Of a DNA stretch of 45,770 nt, positions 17,280 to 26,069 are shown piece by piece. Each line of letters begins with the position of its first letter. The stretch's first letter is position 1. The notes beneath the pieces are model-generated. The model was not told the origin of the DNA. It made no database searches and saw only the letters and a list, made by a program, of their open reading frames with translations. The translations under genes and the position numbers were made by a program. The stretch lies in assembly GCA_947379895.1 (NCBI GenBank), contig CANCPA010000009.1:1-45770 (forward strand), read 5' to 3'. This DNA is from Chitinophagaceae bacterium. GTDB taxonomy: Bacteria > Bacteroidota > Bacteroidia > Chitinophagales > Chitinophagaceae.

Positions 17280-18449
17280 ATGAAGTATAAATATTTAGAA
17301 TATCTAAGAGCATTTGCTGCACTTGTAGTGTTCATAAATCATATTGTAGGAAAGTTGCCCTATTTGATTTTACACAAAAGTCTTGTTTTGCAATCAATTG
17401 GTGCATGGGGTACAGAGGCAGTAATCATTTTTTTTCTATTATCTGGTGCCGTAATCAATCATACGGTAAAAAAATATAAACAAGATACAAAAGTTTTTTT
17501 ACAAAAGCGAGCAATTAGGATATTGCCAATTTATTATGTTTGTATAATTTTAACTATTCTAATTGACTACATTACTAATTTCCATTCAAATTCAACTATT
17601 AATTATTGGGGAAGCATTTTTTTTGTAGCAACATTGCAGGGTACAATAGCTCCTCCTTTATCAACAATTGCTGTTGTATGGAGTTTAAGTTTTGAAGTGT
17701 TCTTTTACTTAGTTTTTTCATTTACAATTGGTAAGTATCAAGGTATATTATTAAGGATCTGGATTTTTGTAGCTTTCGTTTCACTATTTCTTTTTTATAT
17801 TAAATTTGAAAATAAATTACTTTCTTATTTTATTTTTATGTTTTCTTTTTCTTCATTATGGTTATTCGGATATTTTATTTATGAATATAAAAATAAATTT
17901 AGAACAACTTTTTCAACAGCAATATTTGCTTTTAGTATGATTCCACTAATCAATAGATTACAAATTAGTCCACAATTTTATGACATCCTTGTGTATCTTG
18001 TAACTGCATTTGTTTGTTTGCCAATATTTGTTTATTCATTAAGTGGTAATGAAAAGGTAGAAACAAATAATATTATTAGGATAACTTATTTACATTACAT
18101 ACCAATTTATTTAATAAGTGCAGGATTATCTATTTTCTGTTCAAAGTCGATGTTCATTAGTAAGTTAATGTATATGTCATTACCTCTTATTTCGTTGCTT
18201 CTACTAAATTCAGAGATAGAATTTAGAATAAAAAATTGCTTAAAGAAGATTGATAAATTCTTGCTTTTTACAGCATCTATTAGTTATGCATTATATCTCA
18301 TTCACATGCCAATAATTTTTTTATTTGGTAGATTATTACCAAATAGTTTATTATTGAATTTGTGTTTAATTATTATTTTTTCCTTCGCAATTAGTACTTT
18401 CCTAGAACATTATTTTCAAAAGAGAATTAGTAAATTTTTTAATAAATAA
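17280..18449 (+). CDS. Acyltransferase-3 family membrane protein
   Basis: This is a second OafA-like protein directly after the one at 16101. R10 and H21 (EYLRAFAALVVFINHIVG) are the catalytic pair. VIIFFLLSGAVINH and FLQKRAIRILPIYYV follow, then VVWSLSFEVFFYLVF, the family WSLxxE motif. It has 389 residues with hydrophobic helices throughout. Its stop codon shares one base with the ATG of the next gene (TAATG at 18447-18451), an arrangement that supports translational reinitiation. The two adjacent acyltransferases are only distantly alike, so they are unlikely to be a recent duplication. Confidence 0.9.
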   Translation: MKYKYLEYLRAFAALVVFINHIVGKLPYLILHKSLVLQSIGAWGTEAVIIFFLLSGAVINHTVKKYKQDTKVFLQKRAIRILPIYYVCIILTILIDYITNFHSNSTINYWGSIFFVATLQGTIAPPLSTIAVVWSLSFEVFFYLVFSFTIGKYQGILLRIWIFVAFVSLFLFYIKFENKLLSYFIFMFSFSSLWLFGYFIYEYKNKFRTTFSTAIFAFSMIPLINRLQISPQFYDILVYLVTAFVCLPIFVYSLSGNEKVETNNIIRITYLHYIPIYLISAGLSIFCSKSMFISKLMYMSLPLISLLLLNSEIEFRIKNCLKKIDKFLLFTASISYALYLIHMPIIFLFGRLLPNSLLLNLCLIIIFSFAISTFLEHYFQKRISKFFNK

Positions 18450-19669
18450 TGAAAAGCATTGTTTTAATCTCTTCAGGTCAGCCCTCTGTAAATCCACGAT
18501 TGGTAAAAGAGGCTAATGCTTTGTCTGAAGCAGGATTTAAAGTATTTGTTATTTATTCTTTTTGGACAAAGTGGGCTTGGGAAACGGATAAACAATTATT
18601 TAAAAATTGTAAATGGACACCTATTTTAGTAGGAGGGTCTCCTTACAAAGCTAAGTTAACCTACTATTATACTCGTTTACGATTTAAGTTAGCTAGAAAT
18701 ATTGCAAAATATGTTACGTTTCAATTTGGTTTTGCTGAATTAGCTAAGGGCAGGGCTTATCCTGAATTGCTCAATAAGTCAAAATCAACTAAAGCTGCAT
18801 TGTATATTGCACATAATTTGGCTGCTTTGCCTGTTGCAGTAAAATCTGCAAAAAAAAACTTCTCAAAATGTGGATTTGATTTTGAAGATTTTCATAGACA
18901 AGAAGTTACAGATGATTATAATGACTTTAGATATCGTCATTCTAAATTTTTAGAGGACAAATACTTAAATAAATGCTTTTACTACACAGCTGCAAGTAGT
19001 CTGATAGCAATTGAATACAAAAAATTATATGAATTTCTATCACCTGTTGTAATAAACAATGTCTTTGAGAAGAAGCAAATACATATATCAGCTAAAACAG
19101 AAAATGAGAAATTGAAATTATTTTGGTTTTCTCAGATGATTGGAAAAAATAGGGGGATTGAAGATGCAATTTTAGCACTTAATATATTGAAAAATCCTTT
19201 AATTGAATTGCATCTATTAGGTAATGTTAACGAAGAAACAGTTTTATACTTTAAAGAAATGGCAATATTTGATTTAAAAAATCTTTTTTTCCATTCACCT
19301 ATACATCCCGATAACATTTTCGAGTTTTCTACACAATTCGATATTGGACTTGCCTTAGAACCTGGGTTTTGTAAGAATAATACAATAGCGTTATCTAATA
19401 AAATATTTTCTTATTTAAATTCCGGATTGGCAATTATTGCATCAGATACAGATGCACAAAAAGGTTTTTTAGAAGAAAGCGTGAAGAGAACTGGATTTAT
19501 TTATCCAATTGGAAATGAAAAAAAATTAGCTGAAATAATTAACTTGTTTTTTTCCAATCAAAACTTGCTTCAGGAATGTCAATATAACGCTTTAGAAGCA
19601 GTTGAGACATTGTATAATTGGGAAATGGAATCACAAAAATTTTTGTCATTAATTAGAACCTTAATTTAA
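18449..19669 (+). CDS. GT4-like glycosyltransferase
   Basis: The 406-residue protein is a GT-B-type transferase of a Bacteroidota-style subgroup. Its N-terminus SGQPSVNPRLVKEANALSEA (9-28) matches the 'NPRxxKEAxAL' opening of GT4 relatives. The C-terminal donor region is degenerate: FDIGLALEPGFCKNNTIALSNKIF carries a single glutamate before an NKIF element where the classical E-x7-E would sit, followed by YLNSGLAIIASDTDAQKG. It overlaps both neighbours by one base (TAATG), so these three genes form a tight translational unit with membrane acyltransferases on each side. Confidence 0.78.
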   Translation: MKSIVLISSGQPSVNPRLVKEANALSEAGFKVFVIYSFWTKWAWETDKQLFKNCKWTPILVGGSPYKAKLTYYYTRLRFKLARNIAKYVTFQFGFAELAKGRAYPELLNKSKSTKAALYIAHNLAALPVAVKSAKKNFSKCGFDFEDFHRQEVTDDYNDFRYRHSKFLEDKYLNKCFYYTAASSLIAIEYKKLYEFLSPVVINNVFEKKQIHISAKTENEKLKLFWFSQMIGKNRGIEDAILALNILKNPLIELHLLGNVNEETVLYFKEMAIFDLKNLFFHSPIHPDNIFEFSTQFDIGLALEPGFCKNNTIALSNKIFSYLNSGLAIIASDTDAQKGFLEESVKRTGFIYPIGNEKKLAEIINLFFSNQNLLQECQYNALEAVETLYNWEMESQKFLSLIRTLI

Positions 19670-20769
19670 TGAAACAACATTCGAAAAGGTTTGAGATTCT
19701 AGATGGACTTCGTGGTGCTGCAGCATTATATGTAGTTATTCATCATGCACGTCTTTTGTGTTTAGAGAGTTATAATACTGGCTATTCGTTGCATCCTGAG
19801 AGGTATTCAATTTTAGATAAGATAGCTTTAATTTTAATGTCTTTTTTCAGGTTTGGGTCTGAGGCTGTAACACTTTTTTTTTTACTATCTGGTTTAGTTA
19901 TTCATTACAAACACGCACACTCTGTGATGGAGTTAAACGATAAATATAGATTTGAAACGTTAAAATATTTTAGGAATAGAATTTATAGAATTTATCCCCC
20001 CTTAATTTTTAGTATCTTAATGATGCTTGGCATTGGCTATCTTTCAAAATGGATTTATAATGTTTCATTTCCTGAAAATTTATCTTTTAAAACAATAATT
20101 GGAAATCTTTCGTTTATAACTATTCCTTATTTTGAAGTTGTAGGAAATAACTATCCATTATGGTCATTAAGAGTAGAGTGGTGGATATATGTAATTTACC
20201 CTCTTTTTTTCTATGTTAATAGAAAATGGTGTTTTCAAAGTTATTTTATTGTCATTTTTATTGCTATCGCATTATTTATTGTGAATTTAAATCATGCCTA
20301 TTTCTGGGTTGATACTTTATTGTTTTTTCCAACTTGGTGTTTAGGGGCATTAGTAGCTGACGTATTATCAAATAGAATTGGGTATAGAAAGGAATTTAAT
20401 TGGCTAATATTTTTAATACCAATTGGATTGTATTTAGGGGGAGTATTGAGTAATAATTACCTCTCTGACTTTCTTTTTGGTGTTAGTTTATTTCCTTTTT
20501 TTATTTTTATATTGGAGAAAAATTCAGGAAGATTAAATACAATTGTTACAAAGTTTATTTCTTTTTTTAAAATATTTTGCCCATTCTCCTATACGCTATA
20601 TATAATACACTTTCCTATTCAAGCTTTTTTATCTGAGTATTATAAAAGGAGTCATAATCAACATCTGCCTCAAAAATTATCTTTAGCCATATTTAGTATT
20701 ATTATTTCTTTAATTGTTGCTTTTGTAGCACATTTTATAACTGAAAGAAAATTTAAAAAAGTTAAGTAA
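19669..20769 (+). CDS. Acyltransferase-3 family membrane protein with internal T10 tract
   Basis: This third OafA-like protein (366 residues) has R15 and H25/H26 in ILDGLRGAAALYVVIHHARL, LFFLLSGLVIHYKHA, the basic loop FRNRIYRIYPPLIF and PLWSLRVEWWIYVIYP. Many relatives have WSLSxEW here. It starts inside the preceding stop codon (TAATG). A run of ten T at 19874-19883 encodes residues 69-72; losing one T gives TAG within five codons, so the gene might be subject to slippage, although T runs are common in A+T-rich DNA. An 88-bp gap follows. Confidence 0.9.
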   Translation: MKQHSKRFEILDGLRGAAALYVVIHHARLLCLESYNTGYSLHPERYSILDKIALILMSFFRFGSEAVTLFFLLSGLVIHYKHAHSVMELNDKYRFETLKYFRNRIYRIYPPLIFSILMMLGIGYLSKWIYNVSFPENLSFKTIIGNLSFITIPYFEVVGNNYPLWSLRVEWWIYVIYPLFFYVNRKWCFQSYFIVIFIAIALFIVNLNHAYFWVDTLLFFPTWCLGALVADVLSNRIGYRKEFNWLIFLIPIGLYLGGVLSNNYLSDFLFGVSLFPFFIFILEKNSGRLNTIVTKFISFFKIFCPFSYTLYIIHFPIQAFLSEYYKRSHNQHLPQKLSLAIFSIIISLIVAFVAHFITERKFKKVK

Positions 20770-20857
20770 TGAGAATACACTTATTGTTTTTTTATGTCTT
20801 CAATATAAAGTAAAATAATTTTCCATAATTCTATAAGCAAATTGTAAATTACTTAGC

Positions 20858-22162
20858 TTGAAAAATCTACTCATCATTTCCCCTCACTTTCCGCCTGTTA
20901 ATGCAGCTGACATGCATCGAGTAAGGCAGAGTGTTTGGTATTTTGAATCATTTGGGTGGAAACCTACAGTTGTTTCTGTATATGAAAAATGTGTAGAAAC
21001 TGAAAATGAACAGTTACTTGAAGCATCATTACCTGAATCACTTGAAGTAATAACAGTTCAAGCATTTTCTACATCATGGACTCGGAAGATTGGATTAGGA
21101 GCATTAGCACTTCGATCACTTTTATTTTATTTTTTTAGAGTAAATGAGTTAATCAAGTGCAATAAAATTGATTTAATATATTTTTCTACAACTCAATTTC
21201 CTGTTTTAATCTTAGGACGGTTTTGGAAGTGGCGTTTTAAAGTTCCTTATGTTATTGATATGCAAGATCCTTGGTATTCAACCTATTACTTGGATAAGCC
21301 AAAAAATGAACGACCAAAAAAATATTGGTTTTCTTATTACTTGAATAAATATCTTGAACCAATTGCGATGAATGGTTGTGATGGATTAATAAGTGTTTCA
21401 GCTGCTTATATTTCTCAATTACAGGAACGATATCCAATTTTAAAAGAGAAGCCTAATAAAGTGATTACATTCGGGGCTTTTGAAAATGATTTGGTTGTTA
21501 CTAAGAATGTAAATATTACAACTCATTATTTTAAAAATAAAGATGTCAGATATGTCGTTTATGTAGGCAGGGGTGGATTTGATATGCAAACTGCAGTATC
21601 AAAGCTTTTTGAAGCGTTCAAATATGGACTTTCTGAAAATCCAAAAGTATTTGAGGATTTTCGTTTTTTATTTGTTGGTACTAGTTATGCACCTAAAGGG
21701 CAGGGTGAAAAAACTATTCATCCGGTAGCTAAAAAGATAGGAATTGAGAGTTATATAACTGAATACACTGATAGAGTACCATATTTTGAAGGATTAAAAA
21801 TTTTGCTTGAGGCAGATTTGTTATTTATTCCTGGTTCTGACGACACTTCTTATACGGCTTCTAAATTATATCCTTATATACTTACAAAGAAGCCAATTTT
21901 GGGTATATTTAATAAAGAGAGTAGTGCATTTTCAATTCTTCAAGAAACGAATGCAGGAATTGTTTTTAGCTTAAATGAAGAAGTGGTAGTAATTTACAAT
22001 CAATTAAATGAATTATTAAACGGTATAATCAAAGGAACCTATATTAATAAGACAGATTGGAACATTTTTGATAAATATAGTGCTAAGGTAATGACAGAGA
22101 GACAAGTAGAGTTGTTTGAAGAAGTGATTTTGAGAGGGGGAGGAAAGAAGTCAGCATTTTAA
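20858..22162 (+). CDS. Glycosyltransferase family 4 (long N-terminal domain type)
   Basis: The 434-residue protein begins LLIISPHFPPVNAADMHRVR, a start shared by a group of GT4-like enzymes from Bacteroidota, and has PYVIDMQDPWYSTYYL in the acceptor-side domain. The C-terminal domain contains VVYVGRGGFDMQTA, where the second GT-B half starts, and SDDTSYTASKLYPYILTKKPIL in place of the donor motif; the classical double glutamate is absent. The start is TTG at 20858, because the next in-frame ATG lies after the conserved PHFPPV segment. It follows an acyltransferase and precedes a 138-bp gap with an inverted repeat. Confidence 0.78.
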   Translation: MKNLLIISPHFPPVNAADMHRVRQSVWYFESFGWKPTVVSVYEKCVETENEQLLEASLPESLEVITVQAFSTSWTRKIGLGALALRSLLFYFFRVNELIKCNKIDLIYFSTTQFPVLILGRFWKWRFKVPYVIDMQDPWYSTYYLDKPKNERPKKYWFSYYLNKYLEPIAMNGCDGLISVSAAYISQLQERYPILKEKPNKVITFGAFENDLVVTKNVNITTHYFKNKDVRYVVYVGRGGFDMQTAVSKLFEAFKYGLSENPKVFEDFRFLFVGTSYAPKGQGEKTIHPVAKKIGIESYITEYTDRVPYFEGLKILLEADLLFIPGSDDTSYTASKLYPYILTKKPILGIFNKESSAFSILQETNAGIVFSLNEEVVVIYNQLNELLNGIIKGTYINKTDWNIFDKYSAKVMTERQVELFEEVILRGGGKKSAF

Positions 22163-22256
22163 TGAGATTTAAATGATGATTTGTGTCAATTTTAGAAATG
22201 TGATTAAGTTTAAAATGCAAAAAGAGAATTTACATTTTTCATTTTTCACACAAATC
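22163..22256. repeat. Imperfect inverted repeat in the 138-bp gap before the 22301 gene
   Basis: A perfect 9-bp pair, GATTTGTGT (22178-22186) and ACACAAATC (22248-22256), encloses about 60 bp with further partial pairing. On the right side a 7-nt periodicity is visible as TTACATT, TTTCATT, TTTCACA (22230-22250). The left side, which starts at the base after the upstream stop codon, is only weakly heptadic. I treat it as a weaker relative of the heptad hairpins. No poly-T tract follows, so it is not a standard terminator. Confidence 0.45.
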
Positions 22257-22300
22257 GAAAGAATATTGCAAATAAAAACATTTTACTCATTATTAGTTTT

Positions 22301-23467
22301 ATGAAAAAGAAAATTGCAATTGTAACTACACATCCTATTCAATATTATGCACCTCTTTTTAAGTTGTTGGCTCAAGCAATTGAATTGAACGTGTTTTATA
22401 CTTGGGGTAAGGCTTCAATTGAGAAATTTGATCCTGGGTTTGGGAAGAAAGTAGAATGGGATGTTCCATTATTGGATGGCTATAATTATTTCTTTTTAGA
22501 AAATACAGCAAAAAATCCTGGTAGTCATGGATATAGTGGAATAAAAAACCCAGATATTATAAATCTAATAGAAGAATATAATCCATCTGCAATTATTGTA
22601 ATTGGATGGTGTTATGAGAGTCATTTAAAAGTATTACGTTATTTTAAAGGTAAAGTCCCTGTTTATTTTCGCGGCGATTCAACATTATTAGACAATGTAA
22701 CCATAGGTTTAAAGAATAAAATAAAAATATTCCTGAGAAAAACCTTATTAAAATGGGTTTATAGCCATGTTGATAAAATTTTCTATGTAGGAACCGCCTC
22801 AAAAGAATATTATTTATGGGCAGGATTGAAGAAAAATCAACTTGTTTTTGCTCCACATTCTATTGATAATAGACGGTTTAAAGTAGATAAATCATTTGAA
22901 GCGATGGAAATTAGGAGGTCATTATTAATAGATGAATCTGCTATTGTTATTCTTTTTGCCGGAAAGTTAGAATCGAAAAAGAATCCAAAACTTTTATTAG
23001 AATGTTTTAAAAAAACAAATATTGAAAATTTGCATTTGCTTTTTATTGGCAATGGAGTACAGGAAAATGAACTTAAAAAATTAGCAAGTGAAGGGCCTAA
23101 AAAAAATAAAATTCATTTTGTTGATTTTCAAAATCAATCAATGATGTCAACATGGTATCAAGTAGCAGATTTATATTGTTTACCATCAAAGGGACCTGGA
23201 GAAACATGGGGGTTGGCAATTAATGAAGCAATGGTTTGTGGAAAACCAATTATTGCAAGTGACAAAGTGGGTTGTACCGCTGATTTAGTTGATAAGGAAA
23301 TGAACGGATGGATTTTTGAAAGTAATAATGAAGCGAAGCTTCAGGAAATATTTAATAATATCCCTTCAAAAGAAAAGTTAAAACAAATGGGTGAAGTGAG
23401 TAGAAAAATTATCAATGAATGGTCAATTGAATCTACTGTATCAAGTTTTCTATCGGAATTAAATTAG
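22301..23467 (+). CDS. Glycosyltransferase family 4
   Basis: This 388-residue GT4 starts IAIVTTHPIQYYAPLFKLLA, a recognisable opening of a GT4 subgroup common in Bacteroidota glycan loci. The donor motif is GPGETWGLAINEAMVCGKPI, with the E-x7-E glutamates, followed by ASDKVGCTADLVDKEMNGWI. VFYTWGKAS in the N-terminal domain may help acceptor binding, which is a guess. The gene sits between a gap with an inverted repeat and an acyltransferase that starts 20 bp downstream. Sugar unknown. Confidence 0.88.
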   Translation: MKKKIAIVTTHPIQYYAPLFKLLAQAIELNVFYTWGKASIEKFDPGFGKKVEWDVPLLDGYNYFFLENTAKNPGSHGYSGIKNPDIINLIEEYNPSAIIVIGWCYESHLKVLRYFKGKVPVYFRGDSTLLDNVTIGLKNKIKIFLRKTLLKWVYSHVDKIFYVGTASKEYYLWAGLKKNQLVFAPHSIDNRRFKVDKSFEAMEIRRSLLIDESAIVILFAGKLESKKNPKLLLECFKKTNIENLHLLFIGNGVQENELKKLASEGPKKNKIHFVDFQNQSMMSTWYQVADLYCLPSKGPGETWGLAINEAMVCGKPIIASDKVGCTADLVDKEMNGWIFESNNEAKLQEIFNNIPSKEKLKQMGEVSRKIINEWSIESTVSSFLSELN

Positions 23468-23487
23468 CATTACTACTATCTGCAACA

Positions 23488-24537
23488 ATGAACAATAAAC
23501 TTAGCAAATTAGAATCTATTAGGGGCTTTGCAGCAGTGTATGTGGTATTGCATCATTCATTTGCTTCAGGTATTGTAATTTTAGGGTATGATATTTCTTT
23601 TTTGTTTAGGTTTGGACAAGAAGCCGTTATCCTTTTTTTCTTTTTATCGGGTTTTGTAATACAGTATTCTTTTTTAAATTCAAGAGATAAGTCATTTAAG
23701 TCTTTTTTTTTGAAACGCTTTCTGCGAATTTATATACCATTATTTATTGTCTTTTTAACTAACTATTTAATTCTATGGGTACAGCACAACAAATTACCGA
23801 CTAATAATCTTTGGAATATTATTGGTAATATTTTGATGCTTCAGGATAATGGTTCATTAAAACCTAATGTAATTTGTGAACCATTTTTAGGAAATTCACC
23901 TCTTTGGTCGTTATCTTATGAGTGGTGGTTTTACATACTATTTATCCTAGTTTCTTTGAATGTGAAAGAAAACGTTTCTAATTTGATTTATGCAATTGGC
24001 ACAATTTCAGCAATTACTTATTTGATTTATCCTAATTTCATCAATAGGGAATTAATGTATTTAATCATTTGGTGGATAGGTACTGATATAGCAAGACTTT
24101 ATATTAGAAAACAAAAAATTTCTTTCAAATCATTGTCTATACCTTTATATATTCTTGGTTTAAATATTTTAATTCTTTTTGTAAATATAGAAACTCACAA
24201 AAGAAATATTACTGCAATTGGAAGAAGTCCTATTTTAGAGTTCCGTCATTTTTCTTTTGCTTTCCTTTGTCTTTCTATTGCAGTCCTATGGCAAAAAATA
24301 AATTGGATTGGCTTTAATCAAACATTTGGCTTATTTGAAAAAATAGCACCTATTTCATTTGGAATTTATATTTCTCATTGGTTCTTGATCACAAGTGCTC
24401 ATTATTTTGATTTCTTAATACAAAATAAATTTTTTTTATTTTGTGCATATTCTGTGTTTTGCTTAATATTTTCTTATTCTATTGAAATAATAATATATCC
24501 TTGGGTCAAGAGATTATTAAATAATAGTTTTGCATAA
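23488..24537 (+). CDS. Acyltransferase-3 family membrane protein
   Basis: This is another OafA-like acyltransferase (349 residues). R12 and H22/H23 lie in LESIRGFAAVYVVLHHSFAS, followed by LFFFLSGFVIQYSF, the basic loop FLKRFLRIYIPLFIV and PLWSLSYEWWFYILF, the best match to the family WSLSxEWxfY motif in this locus. About ten hydrophobic helices end at a basic tail. A run of nine T lies at 23703-23711 within the codons of the basic-loop region. It is the last of the five acyltransferase-3 genes and is followed by a Wzy-like gene after 113 bp. Confidence 0.9.
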   Translation: MNNKLSKLESIRGFAAVYVVLHHSFASGIVILGYDISFLFRFGQEAVILFFFLSGFVIQYSFLNSRDKSFKSFFLKRFLRIYIPLFIVFLTNYLILWVQHNKLPTNNLWNIIGNILMLQDNGSLKPNVICEPFLGNSPLWSLSYEWWFYILFILVSLNVKENVSNLIYAIGTISAITYLIYPNFINRELMYLIIWWIGTDIARLYIRKQKISFKSLSIPLYILGLNILILFVNIETHKRNITAIGRSPILEFRHFSFAFLCLSIAVLWQKINWIGFNQTFGLFEKIAPISFGIYISHWFLITSAHYFDFLIQNKFFLFCAYSVFCLIFSYSIEIIIYPWVKRLLNNSFA

Positions 24538-24650
24538 TAAAATATTGCTAACATCATCGTAGAGTAGATTTTTTAGTTACAATAGGTCTACTTAGTATAA
24601 TTCTTAATAAATATGTTAAGGGTTATTATTTTTCTTTTTTATTAGATATT

Positions 24651-26069
24651 ATGAATAATGTAAAATATGTTGCCATTTTTTTGCCTTTGTTTCTTTCTTA
24701 TTTTTTAGAGACGGCTCCAATAATTTCTTACTTTACAGCTTGGTCAGGCAGCTTTTTGTTATTTTATTTGTCACTAACAGGCTTCATTGCACCTCTTCCA
24801 AATGACTTACCTTTTGCACAGCAAATGATGCGTCCGATTATTATTATTCAGTTAATTTTTTGTGGTTTTAATTTTTGTTCATCTATATTCAATTTTTTGG
24901 ATACTCTAGGAATGCAAGATTGGGAATGGAGACCCAATTATTTTGTAAATATGGAAAAAGTAAGAAATGTAGCTGAAGCACAACGTTACTATTTGTTAGG
25001 TCATATCTCATTATTGTTGGGTATGTACAGTAAAAATATCAGTTTGGTAAAGCAAAGATATAAGTTGAGAGAAGATCTTGATTGGAGTATTTTCTTATTA
25101 TTTTTTACTTTCTTTGGTGTTATTATCTCTTTTGTAACACAATTTATACCTGGCTTTAGACAAGTTTCAGAACAGTTTCATAACCTCAGTTTTTTGAGTG
25201 GTACCTATGCACTTTGTTATGCAATTATTAGTAAAAATAGAAATTTGATCGTTTATGCAGGTGCATTTTATACATATAATTTCGTGCAAATTCTAGTTTC
25301 AGGGTTTAAAGAACCAATTATCATCAGTTTTGTATTAGTCTGTATATTTATGTATCCATATTATAGAAAAATTGTATTAATATCAATTATTCCTGTTATT
25401 TACATTTGTTTTGTATTAGTTCCTGCATATGTACAAGCATTTAGAGGGATGACATTGAATGAAGATAATGTTACAAGTCTAAGTGATGTACGGGACAAAG
25501 CATTAACTGAGGCTCTTGATAAAAAAGAGAGTAATTGGGAATTTTTAACAGGCCGATTGTCTGAAATTAGTATGTTTACTGTTTATATTGAATCAACACC
25601 TAAAAGAATTCCATATTATGGATTAGAATTAGTCAACCAAGCATTAATAGTCTTAGTTCCACGTATAGCGTGGAAAGAGAAACCCGTAACTGAAAAATTA
25701 GTAATGCAACGTGTATATGATGCAGGTGTAGTAAGTGACTTGGCAAAAGTTTCTGCTAAACCAATGTATATTGTGGATGGTTATTTGAGTGGCGGAATAT
25801 TAGGAATAATGATTAGTTTGTTCGCTTATGGATATGCTTTACAATATCTATGTGGTTTGGCAGAAAGTTGGTTTGGCGGCTATTTTTTAGGAACAGCTAT
25901 TATGTTCAATGGTTTATTCTCCATATTTTGGAGGGGATTATCGTTCGAATTTATATTAAATGTTATACTCTATTCCGTGCTAACAATGTGGGTTGTACAA
26001 AGAATTTTATACTCTTACGACTTTTTAGAAAAAATACATGACGATAATCCACTTAACGCCGTCCTATAA
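24651..26069 (+). CDS. Wzy-like membrane protein, exosortase-Y-associated type
   Basis: The 472-residue protein has about ten or more transmembrane segments and a large polar loop around residues 265-375 (FRGMTLNEDNVTSLSD to SAKPMYIVDGYLSGG). The loop includes LVPRIAWKEKPVT, which resembles the PR-x-W-KxP loop of Wzy-type polymerases. I recognise it as the kind annotated 'exosortase Y-associated Wzy-like protein' in Bacteroidota; that is recall, not a search. It would join repeat units at the periplasmic face. The next gene starts 32 nt before its end, so the two are coupled. No exosortase is encoded in the window. A second Wzy candidate lies at 37814-39154. Confidence 0.72.
   Translation: MNNVKYVAIFLPLFLSYFLETAPIISYFTAWSGSFLLFYLSLTGFIAPLPNDLPFAQQMMRPIIIIQLIFCGFNFCSSIFNFLDTLGMQDWEWRPNYFVNMEKVRNVAEAQRYYLLGHISLLLGMYSKNISLVKQRYKLREDLDWSIFLLFFTFFGVIISFVTQFIPGFRQVSEQFHNLSFLSGTYALCYAIISKNRNLIVYAGAFYTYNFVQILVSGFKEPIIISFVLVCIFMYPYYRKIVLISIIPVIYICFVLVPAYVQAFRGMTLNEDNVTSLSDVRDKALTEALDKKESNWEFLTGRLSEISMFTVYIESTPKRIPYYGLELVNQALIVLVPRIAWKEKPVTEKLVMQRVYDAGVVSDLAKVSAKPMYIVDGYLSGGILGIMISLFAYGYALQYLCGLAESWFGGYFLGTAIMFNGLFSIFWRGLSFEFILNVILYSVLTMWVVQRILYSYDFLEKIHDDNPLNAVL

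Noticed and set aside
25850-26041. 63-codon + strand frame near the end of the Wzy-like gene
   Set aside because: It is a shifted frame inside the hydrophobic C-terminus of the Wzy-like protein.
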